Made by a program: the position numbers and the translations under genes. DNA of 64,000 nucleotides from Diphasiastrum complanatum. Taxonomy: Eukaryota; Streptophyta; Lycopodiopsida; Lycopodiales; Lycopodiaceae. The stretch spans positions 23,851,641 to 23,915,640 of the forward strand of contig CM055095.1 in assembly GCA_029204225.1 (NCBI GenBank), written 5' to 3'. Shown one piece after another: positions 1 through 12,800 of this stretch (positions are counted from its first letter, which is position 1; every line of letters begins with the position of its first letter). The notes beneath the pieces are model-generated. The model ran no database searches and had not been told where the DNA came from. It saw nothing but the letters and a program-made list of their open reading frames with translations.

Positions 1-1
1 G

Positions 2-1750
2 GAGATTAGTGGGATCCTACTACCCATTTACAGAGTGCTGCGTCTGGTAGACCGTGAGAGGTGCACCCTCGGTCTCATTTACGAGTTCATGGAGCGCATC
101 GGCGAGGGAATTCTGTTGTCAACCTTGGACGAGCATAGGTATGACTCTTCAGTGTCTAGTTTGTTGTTTCTCACTCGAGTCTGATTTATGCTATGGTTTA
201 GTGATTGTTGTAATTTGTCTGCTGCAGGAGGCGCAAGATCTCACGCATCTGGGAGGCCAGATGGGACTACTTCCACCGACCCATCCACGCCGTAGCCCAC
301 ATGTTGCACCCCTTGTGGCGCTCTACACGAGAGAGGGACGATCCGGAGCTGCACCGAGGATGGGTGGAGTACACGGAGCGCGTATGGCCCGGACCAGGTA
401 CGTGTGAGAAATCGTTTGGTAGCAATGTTACTGCAATATTATACTCATTGGTAGTGTCTGAATTCGAGGGGTCTTACATGTGCCATGTTTTTCCTTTTGC
501 CAACAGGTCCGATGCTGGCCAACATTGCAAGCCAGCTGCTCGCATTTGAGCGCTTCCAGTTTCCTTTCGATGGAGAGCAGAGTCGGCGGAGGGAGGATCA
601 GCTGAGGCCCGTTACATGGTGGTGCATCCACGGGCGCAGCACAGGTGACCTGAGGCGATTGGCTGAGAGAGTCCTTGCATAGGGCTGTTTCGCAGGAGCT
701 TGTGAACGGAATTGGAGCACCTGGGCCTTGTATCACACGCAGAAGAGGAACAGGTTGTCCATCGAGCAGTGTAGGCGGCTGGTGTTTGTGAACACCAACG
801 ACCGTATGCTGAGGCGCACACGAGGAGAGGGTCAGATGCTCGAGGTGAGTCACATCATCACCCCTTTTTTCTTGGTATGCTTTGATGAATTGATTTGCTT
901 TCAAAATATGCAATGAGTTGCACAATACCTGCTTAACAACAATGTATTGTTTTTGGTTGCAGGTGGACCCTGACACTTGCTTGGTGGATTCGATAGCTGC
1001 TGCTCCTCGGGCACCACCCACACAGGAGGAGATGGATGATGAGATACATAGAGAGCTCTACAGACAGGCACAGGCTGACGCACGGGCTTTACGGCGGCAA
1101 AGGAGGACAGAGAGGCAGAGGGAGAGGGCTGAGGAGGGAGATGACGAGGTCTCGGAGGGTGGAGAGATGCTCGGGGCAGACTATGTGGAGGAGGAGTGGG
1201 TTGAGGGAGATACAAAGGAGGACTAGGAGATGTGGGCGAAGGCACAGGGGGATGACCTGGCTGACCTGCAGGTGGACCCTGATGCAGAGACAGAGGAGGA
1301 GCCAGCCATTCCTGCACGTAGGCCTAGGGGGAGACCTAGAGGTTCTAGGGGGGGGGGGGGGGGGGGGGGGGGCTGAGTACTCTTTTTGCAGACAGGAGTG
1401 GAGCATCACAGGCAGTCGTCGGCCAGGCATCATCACAGTGGGTAGGGCCATCCCAGGGCGTAGGGTTACAGCCACCTGACACACATGCACGACGGAGTAG
1501 ACACAGGGCTGGGGGCAGCCAGATGGGGGCCAGAGGAGGGGAGAGAGGCAGAGGCAGAGGCAGAGGTAGAGACAGGGAGAGGGGGGTGGTCCAGAGCCAA
1601 GGCACGCAGCAGGGATCCAGAGCACGTAGCAGAGCCAGGGCCACACCACGGCATATGGCTCCCTCCAGTTCCGATTCATCTGCGGACCCATGGGACCTGC
1701 AGTCCACAGATTCGGATGATTTATCTTGCCATGACTCTAACGAGCCTTAG
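2..1750 (+). pseudogene. hAT-transposase-derived gene, 3' part (DUF659/hAT dimerisation type), opens off the left edge
   Basis: Four exons can be read with GT-AG introns and matching phases: 2-138, 228-397, 507-844 and 963 onward. The first three encode a plant hAT-type protein: LRLVDRERCTLGLIYEFMER, then WDYFHRPIHAVAHMLHPLW, then the hAT dimerisation block PVTWWCIHG ... ACERNWSTWALYHTQKRNRL. The last exon is acidic and Arg/Glu-rich, contains an AT-hook-like RRPRGRPRG just before a run of 25 G, and beyond that run a Gly/Arg-rich and Ser/Asp-rich tail ending at the stop at 1748-1750. Two in-frame stops interrupt it (TAG at 680-682 and at 1224-1226), and the reading frame changes across the G run. 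The block is clearly more GC-rich than the rest of the window. It could be a decayed autonomous transposase or a former domesticated gene. hAT identity is confident; functional status is not. Confidence 0.8.
1348..1372 (+). repeat. Run of 25 G
   Basis: An uninterrupted G homopolymer inside the last exon of the hAT-like gene, just after an AT-hook-like motif. The frame upstream and the long open frame downstream differ, so its length matters for coding. It may also be a sequencing or assembly length artefact. Confidence 0.9.
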
Positions 1751-1921
1751 TTATATAGTTTTCATTACGTTCATGGAACATCATTGTACCCCTTTTTGGT
1801 GCCATGTGGCCCGACATTATATATTATGATGATCCTATTCACAGCATTGTCGTGATTCAGTATTGTTCTTTGTGATTTTAGTTCAATAACTTCGGTTTTA
1901 TGGTTTATGATTTATGGTTGT

Positions 1922-1945
1922 AGAGAGAGAGAGAGAGAGAGAGAG
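1922..1945 (+). repeat. (GA)n microsatellite
   Basis: About twelve AG units, followed at roughly 2053-2095 by looser GAGA-rich sequence. It lies between the stop of the hAT-like gene and its presumed 3' terminus. No other content is recognised between 1751 and 2250. Confidence 0.95.
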
Positions 1946-2275
1946 TATGGTTGTTTTGTCAAAAATTGTTTCATTTAAGGCTAAAGTTCAGAATGATTCA
2001 GCTAGGTTTTTGTTCAGCATGGTTTTAGTTCCGTTTGTTGTGAATCGTGATCAGAGAGAGATAGAGAGAGGGAGAATCAGAGAAAGGGAGATTCATGCTA
2101 TGTTCACTGGGAATGCCCCAATGTGTTCTCTTTTTTTTTATATGGGATGCAGCTTTAGCGTAAAGGGACCATCCTGCACCTGAAACAGTCGGCAAACTAC
2201 ACAATCATACTCCCCTCGATCAGAGCTTTCATCTAATACCCATATTGTACAACAAAATTTCAAAAAAAAAAAAAA

Positions 2276-2366
2276 AATTCGATTCTACACGATTCTGGGA
2301 AACTCCCGAATCGCGAATCGGGATTGCGATTCTGAATCCCGATTCGCAAATCGCGCTGCAACTATG
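2276..2366 (+). mobile_element. Probable hAT-type 3' terminus with subterminal GAATCGCGATTC-like repeats
   Basis: After an A-rich run come repeated variants of the near-palindrome GAATCGCGATTC, ending in CGCTGCAACTATG (2354-2366). The same 13-base end, preceded by the same kind of motif array, recurs at 7482-7494. Many short subterminal repeats next to a terminal inverted repeat are typical of hAT transposons, and the site lies about 600 bases downstream of a hAT-like coding region in the right orientation. The matching 5' end (expected CATAGTTGCAGCG) would be off the window, so assignment to that gene is inference. Confidence 0.5.
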
Positions 2367-3043
2367 CTTTAGATAGACTTTTGATAAATTAGAGCTGCAT
2401 ATAGAACACCACAATAGAGCCATGCAAGTAAATCAAAATTTTCTAGAAATAAAAAACTGAGGGCATGCACGACAAAAGGTGTGAGAAGATGGGCAACATT
2501 GCCGCCAATTATCACAAAAAAGTGAAAAAAGAAAATTCGGGTTACAACCAAGCCAAGAAAGGAAGAAACGGAAACTTGCAGATGGTATAAGTGGTCTGGG
2601 ATCGCAGGAGAAAGCTCAGAATGCTAACACCAATGTTCTCCAGTTTAATCCATGTAATATGCGAAGGTGAAAAACTAATCGCTGTCAAGGGCAGGAAGGC
2701 TCTAGATGCCAGCAGGGAGCAAGTAGTTGGAATTCAGAATCACCTTGGTGATCAAAGGCACCACACATCAGCCAACTTCCAGTCAGTATTCCACTCCAAC
2801 AAAAGTACATTTAAAGGAAAATAACGCTATGCCAGATCCCATCCTTGAATTGCCTACAGCAAATTAGACCTGTATTCTCAACTGAGCACAACAGCGCATG
2901 ATAATGTCTGGACCTCTAAACGTCAAGATGAGATCAGTTGCTTGATGAGTCCTGTCATCTTGAGGCCTACAGTCGGTACCACAGTTTCCACACACACACA
3001 TACATGAACATAAAACAACTGACTAACAAATCATAAGCCTTAC
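2367..3043. other. Gene-free stretch, probably inside the last SLU7 intron
   Basis: I looked on the minus strand for the last SLU7 exon (a Lys/Arg-rich ERKRKYNV-like block followed by a short acidic tail) and did not find it. Nothing else is recognised here apart from a short CACACACA run near 2990-3000. Confidence 0.5.
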
Positions 3044-6000
3044 CTTTCTGATGGCCTCTTTAAGTTTCTTCTTGTCAAGGACAAGATCCTCCGGAATTTC
3101 TGTTCCCCATGTAGCAAGATTCTTCACATCTTTCACTTGCACTTTTTCTGTACCAATTGTAAAAAACAAGAATCAGAGCTGATTACAACATGCACAGAGG
3201 TTGATTAACTGATGAGGTGAAGTTGCAGAATCTGCTTTTATTGATAGAATCTGCTTTTATTGATAGGCACAATGATGTATCTGTTCACAAGAAAACTGCT
3301 GTGAAATACAACCATGCATAAGACTATACCTTGAACGGCTTCTTTTCGGTCCATGTTTGCTCTCATGAGCTCTGATGCAGCCTCAGCAGCATCAATTCCT
3401 GCTTGACCGGTGCAATAACTGTTTCTTATGAACTGCTTACAGCATTTGTAACCCCATTGGTGATCCTTCCAATAAGATCCCCAAACTGTCGTGTGATTGT
3501 TAATAAAAACATCTTCTTCATATTTACTCCTAGGCACTACTTTTTCCTGCAAAAATTCAGAGCCCATACCAATGTTAGAAAGGCTATAATAGTGAGACCT
3601 CAAGCAAATTTTTATTTACTTTCCCACATGCTGAAGAACACCTGGTCTTCTTGCAAAAGAATGATGACCAGACTGCCTTAAATATTTGAACTTTGATATC
3701 AGTTAACATCATATGATATCTTAAGATTTACGAGATAATAAAAATCTTATGCTTCTGTAACATGAAATAGCGCATTGATATGTACAGGGAACATCTAAGA
3801 AAATTCTAGGCACGCACCAAAAAGCCAAAAGAAACAAAAGAAATTAATCAGCAACTCTCCAAGGAAAATAACTGCTCTAGAAGTGTAGAGCGAGACAGAG
3901 ACTGACTTTTTTACCCACAAACACAGCCTCAGAGCAATTTGATTAACTTTCCGCAGCTTTACTCAACCAGCTAAGCATATTCATAACACAGTTCCATGCA
4001 ATTCCAAATAGCTCCATTCATGCAAAAGTGTCTCCACTCTTCAAAAATGGGATGCTGTAAAAATATGTGACGACTATAGCATCATTCCACAGAAAACTAC
4101 AGGAGGATGTAATCTACAGAATGTCAGATGCAGAAGCTGCAGATGTGAGTGAGCAGCAGGGATAGAGGGGATATATTTGCTGTGAACGTGACTGAAAAGT
4201 TTAATCCTGAGGGGTGTGGGGAAGAAGAGTTTCCAAGCAAACAAGGATGGAGTAACAACAGCAGAAAGTTAGAGAGAAGTCAGGGATCATACCTGGCCCT
4301 TTATGATCCGACCAGCTCTGTCATATTCCACTTGCCGCTCCGTTTGACCCATAAGCAATTCCATGGGGGGCTTATCCTCAGAAGCAGCATTCCCATATTT
4401 CTCCATTATATCATCTTTCATTGAAGACTTCAACTTTTCCTTTTTTACTTTGAACTCTTTGTGCAGAAGCTCTGCTTGCGAAGGAGCTGCCTGCAAGTGA
4501 ATGTCTTGCCCTTTCTCGAAAGCCTCCCATGCATGGATGTTAAGTTGCTTAAAGTCTTGTGCTTGGCCACTTGTTCTATTTTGATTATCGCCCTGAAATG
4601 CGACAAGACATTATAATGAAACTTATAAACATTGGCTAATAAAAGTGACTACTGTAACCTACTCTCAAAAAAAGCAATGGGAAATCCATTACTATGTGAG
4701 CGACTTAGCATCAGAAGTAACTTACAGCATAAAACTTCTCATTCGGATCACTGTCAGGTACAGGATCCTCTCGCATGGACCGAGTCTTAGGATCATAGTA
4801 TGCAGAATTTATGTCCAGATTAAGAAGATATTTAGCCGTATCTTCTCGGATACGCAAATTCCTACAAGATAATAAAGATCAGCTTTTGGACTTCGCAATA
4901 TATACTGAGTCAGAAAATGTAAATTGAATAACTCCAGCAGTCAGTACAGCTCTCTATTCACCAGTAACATGGCTCAATTATGCACAAAAACTTCCAGAAC
5001 GCTGACCATCAAGCGTATTATCCACACGAATAAATTCTTTAACAATATCCTTAAGTAAATATCTATTCTGATCTGAAAGTGAACTGCTACAGATCTCAAC
5101 ACACCTGACTGTTCCGGTACTTCCTCCTCCAGTAGTACGAACACGCTTTTCAACTTTAGCAAAGTCCATCTGTTTGCTCTCATCAACTTTTGCTTCATCA
5201 ACTTCTGAGTCATCCTCTCCCTCCAAGTCACTATCATCAGCTTCTGTCTCTGGGTTAGTTTTTTTTTCCTCCAACCTTTTTAACTGCTGTTCCTTTTGAA
5301 ATTTTCTTCGTGCTTCATCTTTCTTGTCATACAAGTTTATGACACGCGCATATGTAGCAGGATCGTATCCATTCCAGCGATCCCTTTTTCCATCATAATC
5401 AAGTTCAAAAGCCTCTACTTTCTCATCAGCAGCGATATGCGTGTTTGTCCACTTAGCTCCTACCTTGCGAGGCCTCTCCATGCATGTTTTTGATTCATGA
5501 GTCATCGCTCCACAACTGCAATCATCATGCATTGGAGTGAACTTTGAGACATTTGAAAACAAACTTGTGCATATTTTATGCAATGATACCTTCAACATAA
5601 AATCATTGGAATGAGCATTATCCGTTATTATGCTTCATTTGTTACACTTCCCCCAAACCAAGAAAAAGGTAGCAACAATGAAATAACATGGTAAAAGAGA
5701 AAGCAACAGAGCTTTAACTAATCTTCCTGGAATAGAATAGATAAAGGCCTCACTCATCATTGTTGCATGATATGAAATTGGAGAATATCCCAGTTTACAA
5801 ACCCAATTCAAGAGATCTGTATGTCAGGTGAAGCTCAGAACAATATATACATAAACCAAAAATTTCAAAGAAACCACAACAAACCAACAATGAAACAGCA
5901 GTAAAATTTTAGCCAGCAAGCATAACTCATGTTCACATCTGTACCCAATCACAAGTTGCTATCTGTCATTCGAGAGAACCCAGATTCTCATGGGTAGACC

Positions 6001-6744
6001 AAAGCACAGTTCCAATGCTCATGGAACAAGTTTCAGAGCATTGTACTGTACATGTTCTGCATGGAACGCTCTCTCTTTTTCTCAAGCTTCTGTAGAAATC
6101 TCAAAAAAGATAGTGCTGGACAAAACAAATGTGTTCTAGTATTCCAGATTTTATTGGGACAAAATATGTTCATTATTTTCTCCTTGATTTTATTAATGTC
6201 TTTATGGTACCCAGAGGCGCATAAGACTGAAAAAGTAGAACAGAAACAAGACGGATAAAAAGCTCATGTGATGTAGGATATGACTAGAACCACTATGCAA
6301 GACTTACTAGAACTAAGTGAAATAACAATGAGACCAGTAATGATGATTACTATAGACTATCAACTAGAAACAACGAGAGAGAAACAGAGATTCCTCAATG
6401 CTGGCGTTGTCACGCTGTTAATTGGCATTGCGGTTTACAGAAAAGAAAACAAAAGAACAGAACTCCTTAACGATGAAGTTGCAACACAGTTAATTAGGGT
6501 TATAACTTACAGTTTACAACATATAACATGAAATCAAACGTGTTGAAATAAAAAGCCCACATTGCTTGAGCTATACAATTTATCCCAATGATAAATAATG
6601 AACATGAACGAATCTATTTATATAACCGGTTATCACTACAATTTCTAAAATCCCTCAAAACCCTTAACATATATTAGGACTAGGATATTTAAATTGACGG
6701 GATAAACAATCTGACAGGGAAAAGTTGTGTGTGTGTGTGTGTGA

Positions 6745-6806
<62 letters not shown>

Positions 6807-9800
6807 ACATGGTGGCACAGAAGCGGGAGAGCATCACATGGGGTGATTGTCGTAAAAGGGGGAGAGAGAGAGAGAAAGAAAAAGCGCATTGGCTTGAGTA
6901 GAAGGGGGGGCGATGGAGACTCGAGAAAGGTGTTGAGAATTCAGAGATGGAGATTAAAAGAGCACGTTGTACCGCTTGATCTTGTCCAGTTTTCTCAATA
7001 ACAGAAACCATCCCAAATCTAATCCATAAACCTGTCACAACACTAAACACTCATCCTCCATCCATGGTTAAGTGAGTGAAGATACACATGTTTGCAATTT
7101 TGATGCCAAAAATTCATACATGGAGCCCAGAAGGGCCCAATATTTATGCCCCCAACTGTATGTACATTGCACTCACATCTCCAGTGAACCAATTGCAAAA
7201 GTGATCATCATCCATACAGTTGATAGTCCAAACTGTAGCATTAACATTTACTGAAAACCAGAGCAAATGACAACCGGATAGCTACTGAAAATAAGATCTG
7301 TTTGTGCCTCATTTTCTGAGAGGCAAAACGCTGGTTTGACCATTGATCCCCTAAAAAAATTTCAGCAATAAGCTATTTTTCCGGAAAAAAAAAAAATTTT
7401 TTTTTTTTTTGCGATTCTGGATCGCGAATCACGATTCGCAGAATCGCGACCCGCGAATCGCAGTCCCAGTGAATCGCGATTCGCTGCAACTATGGTACAA
7501 ATCAGCATAAACCATGGCCTTCGATGCATCCCGGTCCAGAACACTGTTTTGATTGCCTTCTGAAACATTTCGACATTTAAGGTCGTTCCAAATCAAAACT
7601 CTTTTTTCTGTCTTGGGTTTTCATTTCAGGTTTTCTTAGGTGTCTTAAGGGGAAAGGCTAGTGAGTTTTCAAAAATAATGATAGGTATTAGGTGTCAAGA
7701 TAATACACATAGTTGCATCAGAACCAAGTTTGCTTAGCTAAATTTTCAAATCGCATGAAGCATTACTAAATAATACACATAGTTGCATCAGAACCAAGTT
7801 TGCTTAGCTAAATTTTCAAATCGCATGAAGCATTGAATAAGAATTGAACGAGCCTTCGTACATATACACTCTATAAGTATGGGCCCAATATCCATGCACC
7901 TGAAAGATATTCTGACAGATCTTTAAGTCCTATTGGGAATTCTTCTACCGAGTTGTACCTTGTTGCACATCATGCAACTTGCAAGGTGCTATGTTTTTTA
8001 ACACATACAAAACGAACAATTACTGAAGCAAGCTTAATCCAAAGTCACGAAACTGAACCCTCATATGGTTTAATTCCCACTCTTGGTAACATTGCTTCCT
8101 CAACACTCTGAATTTTCAACATGCCAGTTTTGGCTATAATCTCACCGAGAAGGCATGACAAGGACCCACTAAACTGAAATAGATGTGCTGCGTACAATTG
8201 AATTCCCCAAATTTTGAAAATATCTCTGGAGCACAGAATGTATCTATGCTTGATGCACATCATGCAATTAATTGGCAGCTTAGATCCTGAGATTTCCGGA
8301 GCTACAGCAAACTATGGCTTGTACATCCAACATAGCATTAGATCCTCTAAGATACACTGGCATTAGATCCTCAAAAATACGCTAGCATTGGACCCCAACA
8401 TGATTCTTAAACCCATTTTCCTCTAGCTACACTGGAGGCTGACACTTGTAAGATGCCTACAAGTCCAACTCATGCCATTTCTAAACTTCCTAATGATCCT
8501 AGTTTGTGGGCCTCCTGATTAAGTCCTGGAAGTTGTAAATAAAAAAAATTAGGTTTTGTCTTATAAAGGACGTTCCGTGTTCTGGAACAATCATTCCAAA
8601 CCAACCCGCAGAAGAACGTTGTTTTGGTGCAATTTCGAGTTCGTCTTGGGAGTTGAAGAGCCTTGATGGGTAAGTGGGTGCTTCCAATGAGATGCATAGA
8701 AAAGGTTGTACCTAGATAGTTGATTAAGTGACGTTGAAATCAAAAACAAACAAAAGAAAGGCCATGAGGTGATATCAAGCCCTCCAAAAAAGACAAGCAC
8801 AATAACAAAAAGAACAAAAACATGAAAAAAAAGAGTCCAATTGACATGAAAATGTGTTTAAAAGTCAAATTAATCAAAAAAAAGTCTAAAAACAAATTCT
8901 TCCTCTCATCAAATGCATCCATTCATCTCTGAAAATCTGGGCATATTACTCAATGGTTATATTTTCAGCATGAGCCACGTAGCTTCAATCATGCCTCCTT
9001 GGTCCGGTTGGAGAGATTTTGTTTCAGGAAACACACCCATGATGCTCCCGATAAGTGTTTTTTCTTTAACCTATGGTCACTCCTATGGCACTACACGCTG
9101 TTGAGGCTTGGGCACAGGCCTTACTTCTTATGGTTGTCTCAGTTATAGGTCACTACGCTTTCTTGGCCAAGCCCTCAATCCCAAACCAAATTATCATTGC
9201 TAAGTTTGCAGTCCTTACTAGTTGATGCCCTCTTTCAACTTATACTGTATATCCAAAGAGCTTTGATGCCTCCTACAAATAGATACTCACATATAGCGAT
9301 AACTTCTTCGATGCAACTTAGTTTCAATCCTTTTGATACTCACAGGCAGCCTGCATTCTGGCATTCAAAACTTAGACCTTCTAGCAAGCACTCACGGCAT
9401 ATCAAGTGCTCTATCCATCAAGCATACCTTCAGCATACTTGGCAGGGACAGTTGGAGCTGCATACATCAGGTTTCCAGAATCTTGATTATGGACGACTAC
9501 ATTGCCTGAGATTCACTTTGGGACAGCTTCGCGTGTCTTCACACCAACTAACTGCTAAGACAGGACTATTCCATGGCAATCCTAAAATATGTCCGATGTG
9601 TTCATTGGGAGAGGTTGAGTCTAAGGAGCACTTTATTTTCAAATGTCCGGTTACTATGAAATGCACATAAGTATTTTCATGCTTATGTACGCTCTCATCG
9701 CCTACGAGGATCCAAGACGTGTTGACCTTATGATATGTGAGATTTCCTTGTTGCAAAATGTTGTGCCTGTATGACCAATCAGACCATGGGGACACACAAC

Positions 9801-12800
9801 CTCAGCTCACAGTTTCTTTCTCTAGAATAAGACCACGGGCAGATGCAAAGCCAAATGATGACAATAAAACTATTCCAACAAGAGACCACTATAGAGATCA
9901 CAGATTGTACATCACATTACCCTCCTACTACTAGAGCCTTCAGATGTACTACGAGTGCAAACGCTCGAAGATCCCACATAAGCCAGAGTCAGAGACAGAC
10001 ACACAATCATCATTAGCACTCTTCTACTACAATGACTCCTACTATGATACCATCAACAGTTCATATCACAGCTTCCTTTGGTCGTCTCAACTAAGAACGC
10101 ATAAAAATCAATTATTGTATGCCTTATTATATTTATTTGAAATTGTAACTCTCATTTAATATTAGCTTTAGCCTTTGTGTGTTTCTACTTTTATTGTTTG
10201 AAGACATTCATACGCTCCCTTAAATGCATACATATACACAGTTGTGATGTGCTACATCTTATATGCCCTTTGGCATCAAAAGACATTAATAAAGCTCGCT
10301 CTCGCTCTCTCTCTAGGGGCAAGAACACAAAAAGGCAAGACAGGAAGCTATAACAACTGGTATGCGACCTATCTATTGAGATGTTAATATCAAGTTTGTA
10401 GATGGAAGCTCAACGAATGTTGTTACTAATGAGAGTTTGAATTCTGAGGTACTAAGGTAGAATCAAAGTTAGAGAGATAGAGATTTCCAGTTGACCCTGT
10501 AAATAGTCTTCATACCATATAGTTTTGGAATATAAAACTATGTTCTTATTTAGTCATATTTCTTTAATTATGTTGTTTTAACATTGCTCTGTCTAGTTGC
10601 CATCTTATCCAATGTAATAGTTTGTCTTATATGCCTTATGGTATGAAAAAGGCACTAATATGCCCTATGTGGTTCTGGTCTCCCCGAAAATTACAATGTC
10701 ACCTTCATGCCTTGCAACTCTTTTAGTACTACTTCGAGATTGGAGGTTATAGGTTTATTTCATAGTTTCAACCAACAATCCAGAATGCGTTCCAAATCAT
10801 GATTAGTGTCCCGGAATGCAAAAAGAAATTATTCTTTTTTTTTAAAAAGGGTGTACATCACATTTTCCAGAAGTCTCAAGAATTAATTTTGAAATTGTTG
10901 TTGGAGGGTTAGGGTTTAGCTTTCCAAAACGAAAATGGAGTGAATCGTGATCCTCCGCATCAATGGTGAGTACTATACAACCCTGTATTACTTCCATAGT
11001 TACCTTGAAACATATTTCAAGCACTAAATGTCCATTTTTCAAAGTGGTGGTGTTTTTCCCCCCTTCGCCCTAACAAGTGGCCAAAAGTCCCCAAACTTAA
11101 GTAATAGAACCCAAAAGTGGATCAATGGGACCCATTCAAAAAGCCATTTGATACATTTAGGCCCCTTTTTCCTTAACTAATATGTCCATGCTTCAAAACA
11201 CAAAAATAAATAACGAAATAAAAATACTTACAAAATGAAACACATTGATCCGAAAAAATTGGAACATGATTTTATGGCCCAATGCTAACTAAAAAGTAAA
11301 CCACAACCAATCAGAAAAAGTAAAGTTTTAAAAGATCTCAAAATATATGAGAAACTCAAATTATGTAAACTTGCAAAAAGAGCTAACAAGAAATAGACAA
11401 GATACTAAAAATAGGAATAAATAAAAGCTCTTTAGCTTCTTGCAGACCAAAAGTCAAATACCAAAGACAAAACCATCGATGTGTACAATGGTAAGCACTT
11501 TCTTGATGACTTTCCTTAAGGGCTAATACTTGAAGAATGAAAACAATGATTGTCCTTGATTAAATTTATTAATTGGCCTACATGCTTGAACAACCATGAG
11601 AAAACCTATACTTATCACTCCCAAAATTCTAAAAACATAAGGCATAAGAAGTTTAGGCGTGGAGCCTTTATGCTTGCAGCGAGAGATCCATTTCCCGTTT
11701 TGGTTTATTAGATGTTGAGTATTTGTTACACATGTTAGCACCTCTTATTACTCGGAAATAGCATAATTGTTGTGGAGGTGCTTCATTTGCTTTGCATTGG
11801 AATTGGCAAAATCACCAAAAGTGCACACCTTTGTGAGTGTATTCATTTTTGGTTGCTTACAAAACGTAACTTTGAGATACAGAGTTTATCTAACATGTCT
11901 AGATTGCCAACGAAATGGACAAACACAAGCAGCACCACAAAAAGGAAGAAAATATCTACACAACTCCTAACAATTAGAAGAAGAGAGGAACTATGCTTTG
12001 TGAATCTCTTAAATAGAATCACCCTACCAGCACAAATCTAAGGACATCAAAACACTGCAAAACTGTCTTCTTTCATAAATTAAAGAACCAAAAGCCTTAT
12101 CCCCATTAACTCATACAAGCATCTTGTTTCGCAGCTTTGCCCACATTTCTTAGCTCACATTTGATAAATTGATTTCCGGTCGAATGGCAGTTCTCAGAAG
12201 AGTGTCAGACAGATACTCACTTTTGACAGGCACCTTTACGAAACTTGTTTGCTTGAAAGGTCTTTGCACCACGATCATACCAGTCCTTTGTATAGTTAGG
12301 ATCTGACTTCCACTTCCTTTGATGCTTCAAACTCTGCCAATTGAACACAATCGGGAGTCAATAAACAAGACAACATGCATTGAAAGTACAGCTGATTCCC
12401 TTTTAAGGGCACTAAGGTCAGTTTCACACCCAAGAAAAGGTAACTTGAGCATTACATAAGTCCAAATTAGGCATCTTCAGTTGTAAAGAGGAATAAAAAA
12501 ATCGTATCACATACCGGTCTGTCTGCATTCAAATACCAAGGTGCTGAGGACATGTACTGAGGAATATGTGGATTGATTTCCTTTCCATCTTCATCAAGCT
12601 CTGCAGGAGCAAGCCCGGCTTTACGGGCCTCTTCCAACTCCAGCTGTTTCCTATGATCCTCCCTTGATTTAAAGGCAGCTGCAGATAAAAAAAAGCTTCA
12701 ATTAGGGCATAGAAACTCCTAATACTACTTACTTCGTCTACATAAATGAGAGCCGCGCACATGCAGAAAAAAAAAACTTTCAAAAAACAAAGAATGAATC

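Larger units (their letters stand above)
5516..12220 (-). other. Long third intron of SLU7 (about 6.7 kb)
   Basis: Donor GTGAGT follows ...TGTCAAAA at 12221 and the acceptor TGCAG precedes TTGTGGAGC at 5515. Joining them restores the zinc-knuckle codons CQNCG. The intron holds a GT/GA microsatellite, a hAT-type terminus, a 70-bp tandem duplication and a LINE remnant. No gene is seen in 5600-6700, 7840-8900 or 10320-12220. Confidence 0.9.

Noticed and set aside
6664-7050. Ser/Leu/His-rich open frames on the minus strand
   Set aside because: They translate a GT/GA microsatellite; the residue runs come from the repeat, not from a gene.
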